Below are positions 55,601 through 64,000 of a stretch of DNA of 64,000 nt, one piece after another. The notes below the pieces were generated by a model. It was not told the DNA's origin. It made no database searches and saw only the letters and a program-made list of their open reading frames with translations. Within the stretch, counting starts at the first letter, position 1; every line of letters begins with the position of its first letter. Position numbers and translations under genes: made by a program. Source of the DNA: Colius striatus (lineage: Eukaryota; Chordata; Aves; Coliiformes; Coliidae); assembly GCF_028858725.1 (NCBI RefSeq), contig NC_084773.1, positions 6,376,350 through 6,440,349 of the forward strand, in the 5' to 3' direction.

Positions 55601-58600
55601 TAACAATAATTACAGAATCACAGAATGGTAGGGCTGGAAGGGGCCTTTAGAGATCATCCAGTCCAACCGCCCCCCTAAAGCAGGTTCACCTAGATCAGGT
55701 CACACAGGAATACATACTGGTGGCTCTTGAAAATCTCCAGAGAAGGAGACTCCACCCCCTCCCTGGGCAGCCTGGGCCAAGGCTCCCTCACCTCAACAGT
55801 AGTTTTTTCTTATGTTTAAATGGAACTTTTTGTTCTTTGGTCCCACAAAAAAACCCCTCAAACAACAACTTCAGATCCATGCCAAAACAAATTTCTAGTC
55901 CCACCATTTGCTATGAGATGATGGTGTGGAGGCCACACAAGACACGATTCTTACTTGACAAGACCAGCAGTCTGTCCCTTGGAAACAGCCTTCTCATATT
56001 GCTTTTTTGCAGCTTCTTTTTCCTTGATAGTTCCAGGATAAGTGACACCATCAATTGTCCTGCAGATGAAGAAGTCCTAGTTTAGTTGAATGGTTTGCAC
56101 TGATCTGTGAGAAGTTGCTACAGGCAATTCTCTGTTTATTGATTGTTCTGCAAAAAAGTGCTCTTGGGAACGGGATATTGCCAAGATCTGAGCACTTTCA
56201 GTGAAGTCTTCTCAGTGAATTTAGCTGGAATGAAGAGCTCTGTGCTGAGTATCTTCAGAGAATCGAAACCAGTTTTAACTTTGAAATTTAATTAGATCCA
56301 AACTGGGCTGACAGCAACACTGCTTGCACCTGCCACACTTCTACCCTTCAGCAGCTTCATCATCTCATCTAATAGCAAGCCAGCTCTCTGGGTGTGACTC
56401 AGCTGTCCAAATGTAGCTGTCTGCAGCTGAACACATCATCTTTAGACTCCTTACACCATTAAACAGGCATTTCTCATAGGGGTTTCATCTTTTCCTACTA
56501 CAAAAGTTCTAGCATGCATTAAGACTAGCTGTGCCCTAAAAGCCACTGTTTCTTTTCACTGAAAATAGAAGAGGCATAGTGTGATTAGCAGAGATGGACG
56601 TGTTTAAACTGGATTAAACCTATAATTATGTGAGAATTACGTGTTATTGCAACTAAAGGTATAAATGTGAAGGAATAATTATCTCTATTTCTTTCTTTTC
56701 ATTCACATATTCTTTTTTAAATGGAGAAATAAATTAAGCTATAATGCCATCAGGGAAATTAAGTAATAGAACTCTCTGGTTTGATAACCAGAGGGTAAGA
56801 AAGTGGTATTTCTAAAGAGGTGAATGGATCTCCAGAGAAGATCTCCCATTCTCTAAGGTCCATAATGATAAATAGAAAGAACTGAAAATTCGTCATCTTT
56901 TCTAGAGATGTACCAATGCTTGCCTTTCTCTAAGTATCTTGCACATGAAGTTAATAGTACCAGAAAAATACCCAGGAGGCATTTAGAAATCTATTGAATA
57001 ACAAAGTAAAAACAAACATTTGGGTTCAGTTTCTCCCAGCTTAATTTGCACAGATTTTTAGTCTATTTTAACAGTATTGTAAAGATTACCCACATGCTGA
57101 AGTTGGTAATGAAGGCTGTCTTAGGGAGCTCAACATCAAAGAAGACTTCTTTGTGCACGTTTCCACGATTGACCGCTCGACTGGTGATGACATTGTGGGC
57201 AAATCGAGAAGTTACTTTGCTATCAATTTTCATGCTATAGATTTCTATCCCATTGACAACCTGTAGATTGAAAAATAATAATAAAGAGCTAGCTGTTACC
57301 CTGATGTCTGTGTTGATCAGGCATAATCATAGTTCTGAAAAAAAAATCATGGCAGGACATTCTATCTCTCCAAAGCAAAACAGGAAAGACTTCATCATAC
57401 AACTGGAGCACAGCTGTGTTTGCTTGGGTGTCCTATGCCATTGTCATCGTGGTACTAGTGCACGAGTTATAACTATAGCCTCTGGGAGAAAATATTATTC
57501 CCACAGCAAAGATACTGCCATTATAAGAAATTTCTTTTCCCCCTGTTGAGAGTGTGACTTTTGCTTATGTTTAGTCAAAGAGCACAACACCTTACTACTG
57601 CTTCACTCTATTAGTGACTGTGATAATCAGCTGAGTGGATGAGTCCTAGAGCAGGGATGTGAATCTTGTTTTAAAACAGACCTAAACAATTCCAGATGGC
57701 TTCAACTTCCATTTTATGTTATTCTCAACTTCCTCCCAATTGAGGCTCATTCTTCTTTAAGCAATGAAATGGATAGGGCAATACCTATTTTCTTTGAATG
57801 TTCTGTTGTAAGGTTGCTGTATATGAAAGCATTGGTAACAAGAGATGTGACTCCTTAGGCAACCCCACATCAACGAGGTCTGCTTCTTGCTGCAGAACCA
57901 GCAGTGGGAAGAACCTCAGAGTTTTTATGGCAGGCCTAATCTCTAGCTGCTTGATTTAAAAAGTCCTGAAACAAACAAAGCATTTAAGCATTGCTGGAGT
58001 CCAGGTGCAAAGTGGAATCAGCTTCAGAGATGAGGTCTTTTGCACTCCAACCAACACAGAATGGATGTCTGTTAGATACAGAGGTGATTTCAAACAACTT
58101 TGCTATTTATTCAAATACAATGACGTTCAAAGTCATTTGTTCATTCTTTTTCCTTGCCCAGGAGTCTCTCAGAGCCTAGAAAGGAACTGTCTAATTAGTC
58201 ATACTGCTTAAACCAAGCATCTCTGAGCAACTCCCCTTGTTACACACACTCAGAAATAGCCATTTGCTCAGACTGGACTCACAGAGACGTGTGAACATAG
58301 TAAGAATATTCTTGTCACTGTAAGTCCTTCTCAGTAGCCAAGACAAAACCAACCCTTACTCACCAAGTCATTATCAGCATTTCGTTTCTGTAAGAGAAAA
58401 GCAGAGGAAAAAATCATGAGTAAGGTAGGAAAGCTGCATTTAGAAATAAAGCACTTAGCACCTATGCAGCTGTTTTCTGCTTCCAAGTCAAACTTTGTCC
58501 AGGGGAAGGAAGGCTTGATAAAGGTCCTCATTAGTAAACTGAAGCAAATTTAATGGAAGAACAAGGAAGGCATCTGAGGCAAGTATAATGATTTTGTTTA

Positions 58601-61600
58601 TAGCATTTCCAGGTTTGGTTTCCATTTGATGTCAGTACACTTTAAATATTGTGGGTTTGAAAGAATAAGTTAAACTTCAAATGTTGCTGAGTGTGTTTTT
58701 AGCTCAAATGACACAAGAAGTTGTTACTCTGTTTCAGCTGAAATCAACAATAGATGGCCTGAGAGATGAGGGGAAAGTGAGAGGAAAGGGGCTGAATGCT
58801 CAGTGCCATTTATATTTAAATGTTGTTGAGACTAAAGAATACACTAAAATCTCCTTAATATGACTTCTCTGCTATACATTGGCTGTGTGTGTTGTGACAT
58901 TGAAGTAAAAACAGGATATCTTGTCCTGAGGATGACATCTGGTTTTGGAGAGAAGTCCTGTTTCTGGGTCCTGCGGTATATATTCTGCCTTTTCAGACTA
59001 ATTCTCCTTTGGAAGAAAAAAGACTTGGTATCAAGCACAAAAGAAGATTTGTGCATTATCTTCTAGTCACACACTGATCCAAACTATTAGGCAGACTCAT
59101 CCTTACACACCTTCAGACTTACTCCTAAATGTTTCCTGGTTCACTCCAACAGCCTCTCATTCTAACAAGGATAGGTAAGCTGGTAATTCAGCTGGCTGAC
59201 AGAGAGGAGAGGTGATCACTACAAAAGACTGCACAGAGGGGGAAAACAGCCTGTTAGAACATTGGTTTTGGTGTATTTGCTCCCAGAGTAGGTGCAAATA
59301 TCAGAGCTCTACAAAAATATCATGTACTCTCTTCTAAAAGAGAGAACAGGCTTCAAACACACTCACTGAATCACGTTAAAATAACAGCTTGTGTAACTCA
59401 GTTCCCGTAAGCTCAGCTGCAAACACCTTATCTCTTTTGGCTCCAAGAGCCTCTTGGGTCACATTTTGTGCAAGCATGTTTACCTGCTCCACCAAATAAG
59501 GGCTAAAGACACAAAAAAGTATCAAGTCAGATACATATTTCAGGTTAGCTTTGGCAGTTAAGAGTTTCACAGGTTGGAAAATGAGACACAGAGGGTTATT
59601 TTTTTGTTGATTCTGGTGGGTTTTTTTCAAGATACTATTAAATCTATGGTAATGCAAGGTTTAGGGGAGGAGGCTTCTCAAGTTCTGTAAGAGTCTGGCC
59701 AAAAAAATCTGTCTCTTTCTCTAGGTTCCTCTTTCAAACTGTTTTTGCCATATGGGCAATTTTTGTATGTACATCTCTCTTGTTTCACAAGCCTAGGTGG
59801 GCTTTTTAAATGCCGGGGTAAAGCATGCACCAATACAACTCCATCCTTTCCAAACCTGAAGTTACTTTTCTCTATCTGTAGTGTTATCACAGTCAATCAT
59901 TTCCCCTTACAAAACATGAACTGAGGTAAGGATGCTGGGAAAAGAAAAGCTAGAAGTTACTGAAACATCAGTTTATTTGGTGCAAACTTTTCCTTAAAGG
60001 GGAATTACCAAGCAGGTTATGAATAAAAAACCCTACAGAAACATGTTCTTTAGTTACAAATCCTACAATTCTGACTACTACCTCCAAAATCTGTTTGATT
60101 CTGCAGATAATTTGAGGGGTACTCTGTCATTCTCATGTAAAAAGAAAATACAGGAAAATTTCTCAGTGAAAGGTATTTGTCACTTTGTACTTGGGCTGAT
60201 CTTCATTGGAGATACTCAAAACCAGCCAGGCATGGGTCTGAGCTACCTGTTCTAGCTGACCCTAATTTTGCACAGGGGAGTGGATTAGCTGACTCTGTAA
60301 TGCTGTGATTTTTTTTCATTCTTAATGATTCACTCAGGTGTAGCTAAAGACCTCCCTAACATGAAGGTCATTTTAAGCTACGTGGACAGAAAGTGGTAAG
60401 TGTTCCATTAAAAAATATGTTATGCAATTCTAGACCCAACAGAGATTTTCATATCCTCTACCTTGTGTAATTAGTTACTTGATGAAATGTTTCTGAGTTC
60501 CACGTATTTGCACCAATTATGAGACCTTTTTTTCAGTTGCATAACAGTAACAAATCCTGCTTTTGTTTAATACTGTTTTGTGGCAACAGCAAAGAATGTA
60601 AGTGAAAAAATAATCCTGAGAGAGGAAGAGCAGAGGAAAAAAAGAAATCCCAAGAAAACAGAGTTGGAAAGAGAGCTCTCATTACAGTACTTGCTGAAAG
60701 AAGCCCTGATTTTACAGCTTGGGAAACTAGAACACAGCGTGTCTAAAAGATTCAGCAAAGACTGTACGATTAACTTGAAGTGACTTCTGGGAACTCACAA
60801 CAATGAATGAGGTATTTGCATATATAAGTACTACAAAGGAAAAATAAGGAATGAAAATTATTTCCAAATCTACAGCAACATTAAAGATCTCACCATCCCA
60901 AGCAATGGTAATTGGTTATCACAGAGAAGAGACCATAATGCAGCTAAGCTATGAAAACTAACCTTCCTTGTGAGCTATGTGGGAGTCTCATTGCTGCTGA
61001 AATGAGAGAGCCATCCAAGGAAGGCTCTATCATCGCTGTCTGTGCTTTCAAGACTTTGAATATGTACATCTGTGGGTAGTTTTTAGCTAGAAAAAAACCT
61101 GTCAAACCCTTAGTAACTGTATGCATATGAACAAGGAAGGGGTACAAACACACAAAGGGATCTTTGATTCGGATTTTAGTTCAATTTTCAGCAGAAGTGA
61201 GTCTGTCCATTGTGTTTACCTGACTGTGGCTTTAAAAGCAGCTTTGGCAGCTTGAAGGTCATCAACCACACAGACTTCCAGACAAGCTTCATCCCTCCTC
61301 ACTGGCATACTACTTACTTAAAGGAGCTAAGACAGGGATGGGGACTGAGACTTTTACACTACAGAGCAATCTCCTCCATCTCAAATGAATTAGATTTGCA
61401 TAAAGTATATAACAAAATAGAATAAAATTACTTTTCTGTAGTGTTCTGCAAGTACAGATGGACCATTGCATTTGGCCATTTTCCATTTAGAAGGGTTTAT
61501 AATTTTAAGACATGGAAAAAGAGGTAGGATGGTGATGGAAAGAAAAAAGGTACATTATCTCTGGACTACATAACAGTTAAATAATAAGAATACATAGCAC

Positions 61601-62315
61601 CTCCAATTTGCAGCAACAAATCTCAAGCTGTTTTTTTCAAGTTAGATATATTAGCCTGTTGAGGTGAGTAGTGACTGGCAACTTAACTGAAGAAAATGAA
61701 CATCAGGAAGTACTGTCTCACTCAGAGATCCAGTCAGAAACAGAACAGCCTCTTTGAGGAACAGAGATTTATTTCATGTCATGCTAACATGCAAATCTTT
61801 TGAGGAAAATCCTACTGTATCATTTGGATAGGGGACATATTTACCTGGATGGCAAGTTATGTCTCTGTTTTCTGCCTCTTGGAGGTATCTTTTCACTGAT
61901 ATTTTTCACTGCATTACAGATGTTAGGGTCAGTTCCCTGGCAGCACCGACTGTTTTACACATTTAAATATAAAACTGCCAAAATATGTTATTATTCTGTG
62001 GTGATGCCAAGGAAAATAGAGCAAAATGAAGCTTTCAGAAAGAGAGAGAGCTTCTTCAGAACTGATCCACAACTCAGGCTGATTAGAGGTAAACTAGTCT
62101 GGGTCCCAGAATACAAAGAGAGCCGAGAATACGAAGTTGCTGGTGGCAGCACTGTATGAACTCTGGTAAATGGTAGGAAGTGGATCTATGAAAAATGGAA
62201 GTCTCATATATAGTTAATTACTTACCTTGATGTTTCTGACATGTGTTACCAAAAAGTCTGATGATGCAAAGGCTGGAATTAATAATAAAATACAAAGCAA
62301 TAGATGGTTTTCCAT
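40561..62315 (-). CDS. ITIH3: ITIH3, inter-alpha-trypsin inhibitor heavy chain 3
   Basis: This is a secreted heavy chain that becomes esterified to the chondroitin sulfate of bikunin and is passed to hyaluronan. Coding exons, 5' to 3' on the minus strand: 62226-62315, 58364-58387, 57094-57260, 55955-56059, 55158-55320, 53692-53802, 52951-53076, 52294-52410, 51362-51530, 50926-51051, 50510-50691, 49404-49589, 48449-48588, 47829-47983, 46377-46382 (micro-exon), 45867-45893, 44923-44973, 44455-44568, 43663-43867, 42378-42550, 40788-40899, 40561-40690. Phases agree and give 892 residues (human 890). Layout: signal peptide 1-19, a short pro-segment ending at dibasic KKR near residue 32, VIT about 40-170, vWA with MIDAS Asp289-x-Ser-x-Ser293, processing site Asp652-Pro653 in VDGDPHFII, and a C-terminal domain ending [15 protein letters not shown]. 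That ending matches human ITIH3 closely. ITIH1 is the main alternative, since both share DPHFI. No inactivating change was seen. Confidence 0.94.
44455..44568 (-). other. ITIH3: ITIH3 exon with the Asp-Pro processing site
   Basis: The exon begins [20 protein letters not shown]. In mammalian ITIH1, ITIH2 and ITIH3 the chain is cut between the Asp and Pro of DPHFI, and the new C-terminal Asp is esterified to chondroitin sulfate. The motif is intact here. The matching ITIH4 exon (32262-32375) has the same length, 114 bases, but lacks the motif. Confidence 0.9.
44640..44793 (+). mobile_element. Old CR1 LINE 3' fragment
   Basis: This is a diverged CR1 tail with GATGATCTTAGAGGTCTTTTCC and ATGATTCTATGATTCTGTG, in an ITIH3 intron and antisense to the gene. 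Confidence 0.7.
46377..46382 (-). other. ITIH3: Candidate 6-nt micro-exon of ITIH3
   Basis: On the minus strand, a long pyrimidine tract and GGTAACAG acceptor precede CTGAAG, which is followed by the donor GTATGT. Both junctions are in phase 1, so inclusion adds Ala-Glu. With it, the protein reads [14 protein letters not shown], closer to human KPGEDAEATPVSPAM than without it. The support is splice signals plus homology. Skipping would keep the frame. Confidence 0.55.
48099..48177 (+). mobile_element. CR1 LINE 3' fragment
   Basis: GGTTGGACTAGATGATCTC then AGGTCCCTTCCAACTCCTA and ATTCTATGATTT form the conserved CR1 3' end. It is a very short copy in an ITIH3 intron, antisense to the gene. Confidence 0.9.
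52294..52410 (-). other. ITIH3: ITIH3 exon 8, vWA MIDAS
   Basis: The exon encodes the segment around [21 protein letters not shown] is the metal-binding start of the vWA domain (residues 289-293), identical to the human heavy chain. Confidence 0.88.
54368..54871 (-). mobile_element. CR1 LINE, about 500-bp 3' piece with end of ORF2
   Basis: This is the longest CR1 copy in the window. Its left end is the reverse complement of the CR1 tail (GGAAGGGACCTTCAGAGATC). Further right, the minus strand still reads the C-terminal part of the CR1 ORF2 protein, including [20 protein letters not shown] and [16 protein letters not shown]. The 5' part is missing. It lies in an ITIH3 intron in the same orientation as the gene. 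Confidence 0.93.
55614..55845 (-). mobile_element. CR1 LINE 3' fragment
   Basis: CAGAATGGTAGGGCTGGAAG, then GATCATCCAGTCCAACC and CCCTCCCTGGGCAGCCTGG is the reverse complement of a CR1 tail. It lies in the neighbouring ITIH3 intron, same orientation as the gene. It resembles the copy at 54368, so both may come from one subfamily. Confidence 0.92.
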
Positions 62316-62400
62316 TTTGGAGGAAAAAAAAGGTGAGGTTCCAGTTTGAACGATGCTTATAAACATATAACACTTTGTTTACTGAGTGTTAATAAATAAC
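62316..62400 (-). promoter_or_regulatory. ITIH3: ITIH3 core promoter (HNF1, FOXA, TATA)
   Basis: Three motifs lie in order towards the gene on the minus strand. The first is an HNF1 palindrome, GTTAATAAATAAC on the plus strand at 62388-62400, with one mismatch to GTTAATNATTAAC. The second is an exact FOXA core, TGTTTAC at 62376-62382. The third is a TATAAG box (minus strand, 62361-62356). The ATG is at 62315, so transcription would start near 62330 with a leader of only about 15-20 bases. This is a compact liver-type promoter. Occupancy is inferred. Confidence 0.6.
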
Positions 62401-63270
62401 CCAGTGTGAAAAGTGGGATTAAACATTAGGCATTTGGGAAAAATCAAATACTGAATTTTGATTTAGCACAATCTGCAGAATCTTATTGCAGAATTTACAG
62501 ACTATTTTAGCAATGTCTCTTCTAGGTAGTATCTCCAAGCAGAAATTGGGAGTTGGACTAGCTGATCTCTAAAGGTCCCTTCCAATCCCTACCATTCTAT
62601 GATTCCATGACATTCAACAGCTGTTTCTGTACAGACAACTGAGACTGATCTCTCTTCCAGACTCACCTCTTTCCAAAAAAACCCACCATCTCTCCGAGAT
62701 CTTCTAAAAGTTGTCCCTGGATCAGATTTATTGCTGCAGTAAGAGCTTGCAGTTTCCTAAACCCATTTCTGTTCCTCTTCCAAAATTACCTTTTGTGATC
62801 TTGCCTATCACTCAGGTACACAATTTAGGTGACATTATTTTCCATGTGTTCTGACTAGTCCAGAGACTTTGTATTACAGGCCTTCCCATTCATCTTCACG
62901 GCTGAAAGCCGGGTCCAAGCTCTCAGGGTCTTGCATCTTGTGCAATCAATACCCATTCAGTCTGCTGCTGCTGTGTGATTTTTCTTATTTATTATCTTTA
63001 CAGTGTTAATTCTCTCTTAATCTTTTTAACCCGTTTCAGCTCCTCCATTCCATGAAACATAAACTTTGTGGGCTGCGAGTTAAAACTCAGGTTTCCAGCA
63101 TTCAGGGTATTTTGTTCAGCAGCCAGCTTTGTGAGGTGCACAGCGGTGTGAGGGACACAGGAGGACAGGATCAGGAGCTCCTTTTAAACCAGTGTGTTTT
63201 TAAAACCAGTTCTCAGCCCCATCCAAAGGTGACAGGATAGCTCTGCAGGGCAGCCGTGCTCTGCCAGGCC
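62401..63270. other. Spacer between the ITIH3 and NEK4 promoters
   Basis: The spacer is AT-rich with one short CR1 tail near 62548-62610. In mammals ITIH1 sits between ITIH3 and NEK4. No heavy-chain exon is seen here. Confidence 0.6.
62548..62610 (+). mobile_element. CR1 LINE 3' fragment
   Basis: GAGTTGGACTAGCTGATCTC, then AAAGGTCCCTTCCAATCCC and TACCATTCTATGATTCCATG: about 60 bases of CR1 3' end. Confidence 0.88.
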
Positions 63271-63693
63271 TCTCCATTGCCCTCACCCCCGGGCACACTT
63301 GGTGCTGTGGGGGCAGGTGGTACAGCTGCCCATAGCGCTGTCATTCTGTCCCCCGCCCTCCCCGGGGCTGGTCTGATGTAGCAACACGCCAAGGATCTTC
63401 TTCAGACTCTCTTTTTGAAGAAACAGCTTCGTTTTTCGAGCCTTAACAAGAAGGCAAGTCTGCGTCGCCGTTTGCCTCACACCGCCCTCAGCCTCCCTGC
63501 CCACTCTTAACATGGCCGCCGTACCCGCTTCCAAAATGGCCGCCTGAGCGCCGCGAGGCGCTGACACCATGGAGCCGCTGCGGCCTATAAGGGGGCGACG
63601 CAGGGATCTCCACGGCAACGGCGGCCGCGGTACCGGACAGGCGGGTCTCGGGGGTTCGGGCCTTGACGGGAGCCGTGGTCGGACGGCGGAAGG
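63271..63693 (+). promoter_or_regulatory. NEK4: NEK4 CpG-island promoter and 5' UTR
   Basis: Composition changes sharply to GC- and CpG-rich from about 63280 to the window end. Two ATGGCCGCC elements (near 63512 and 63536, the second in CAAAATGGCCGCC) match the YY1 motif common in housekeeping promoters. A TATAAG at 63586-63591 lies about 105 bases before the NEK4 ATG. The exact start of transcription cannot be told from sequence alone. Confidence 0.6.
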
Positions 63694-63754
63694 ATGTCGC
63701 TGTCTGCCTACTGCATCCTCCGAGTTGTGGGGAAGGGCAGCTACGGGGAGGTGA
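63569..63754 (+). other. Upstream ORF overlapping the NEK4 start
   Basis: An ATG in a strong context (ACACCATGG) opens a 61-codon frame that passes over the NEK4 ATG in another frame and stops within NEK4 exon 1. If transcripts begin upstream of 63569 it would hinder NEK4 translation. If they begin after the TATAAG at 63586 it is not transcribed. Its peptide has no recognised domain. Confidence 0.4.
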
Positions 63755-63786
63755 ACCTGGTGCGGCACCAGCAGGACAACCAGCAG
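63694..63786 (+). CDS. NEK4: NEK4, NIMA-related kinase 4, first coding exon (5' partial gene)
   Basis: NEK4 is a Ser/Thr kinase linked to cilia, DNA-damage response and senescence. This exon gives 31 residues, MSLSAYCILRVVGKGSYGEV and NLVRHQQDNQQ, with the glycine-rich ATP loop GKGSYGEV. The human start is MPLAAYCYLRVVGKGSYGEV. It ends in phase 0 at a GTAGCG donor. The catalytic Lys and the rest of the kinase lie beyond the window. The context AAGGATGTCG is moderate. The gene points away from ITIH3, as in mammals, where NEK4 and the ITIH cluster are divergent. Confidence 0.95.
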
Positions 63787-64000
63787 GTAGCGAGGGGTTG
63801 GTCGTGGGAGGAGGCTCGGCTGCGGCGGGGGCCGTGGCTTAGCGTGCGGGAAATGGCCGTGGCCTCCTCTAGAGGAGTACAGCGGCTGTGGCCTGGTTGC
63901 GGGGGGGCGACTGCCGTCCAGGCCGCAGCATGCGGCCCTTGACGCCATCCCGGCACGACCCGGGCTGCGGCCTGGTGTGGGGATGCAGCTGTGCCGTGAC

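Larger units (their letters stand above)
40691..62225 (-). other. ITIH3: ITIH3 introns, overview
   Basis: The longest introns are the first (58388-62225, 3.8 kb) and the 1.1-1.7 kb introns 40900-42377, 42551-43662, 46383-47828, 51531-52293, 53803-55157 and 56060-57093. They are AT-rich and hold four recognised CR1 pieces. I saw no other gene on either strand. In intron 1, an open frame near 59376-59657 has splice-like flanks, but its phase does not fit. Confidence 0.6.

Noticed and set aside
59376-59657. 93-codon minus-strand frame in ITIH3 intron 1
   Set aside because: The splice-like flanks do not give a phase compatible with exons 1 and 2, and no similarity to the heavy-chain pro-region is seen.
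63283-63948. 221-codon open frame antisense to NEK4 exon 1
   Set aside because: CpG-island composition makes stops rare. The peptide is low-complexity Pro/Arg and antisense to a known exon.

Overview
This is vertebrate nuclear DNA, almost certainly from a bird. The evidence is a set of spliced vertebrate genes with short introns, at least nine CR1 LINE 3' ends (the dominant avian repeat), and few other interspersed repeats. I recognise the conserved block known in human 3p21.1 as STIMATE-MUSTN1-ITIH4-ITIH3-(ITIH1)-NEK4. All gene calls come from reading exons and splice sites by eye against remembered family sequences. No alignment was run.

Layout, left to right. (1) 1-755: end of the last STIMATE intron and its final coding exon (+). 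A long 3' UTR candidate follows, with a good poly(A) signal near 4623. (2) 8021-12334: the small three-exon gene MUSTN1 (+), with a TATA box and a MEF2-type element. (3) 12485-12988: a 31-bp minisatellite just beyond the MUSTN1 poly(A) signal. A second, unrelated 31-bp repeat lies at 17868 inside ITIH4 intron 1. (4) 17166-36331: ITIH4 (+), 23 coding exons and 879 codons as assembled here. (5) 36.6-40.2 kb: tail-to-tail spacer. (6) 40561-62315: ITIH3 (-), 22 coding exons including a candidate 6-nt micro-exon, 892 codons as assembled. (7) 62.4-63.7 kb: head-to-head spacer between ITIH3 and NEK4, ending in a CpG-rich NEK4 promoter. (8) 63694-63786: first coding exon of the kinase gene NEK4 (+), continuing beyond the window.

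The two central genes are paralogous secreted inter-alpha-trypsin-inhibitor heavy chains. Each has a signal peptide, a VIT domain, a vWA domain with an intact MIDAS start, and a heavy-chain C-terminal domain. Many of their exons have identical lengths and phases. ITIH3 keeps the Asp-Pro processing site that allows ester linkage to chondroitin sulfate and hyaluronan. ITIH4 lacks it and instead has a chain of tiny symmetric exons where mammalian ITIH4 has its protease-sensitive region. Both start sites lie just downstream of HNF1- and FOXA-like motifs, as expected for liver genes. No ITIH1 copy lies between ITIH3 and NEK4, unlike in mammals.

I found no wholly new system. The points most worth a second look are the ITIH3 micro-exon, the ITIH4 variable-exon string, the unusual acceptor of ITIH4 exon 20, the paired liver promoters, the NEK4 overlapping upstream ORF and the 31-bp minisatellite.
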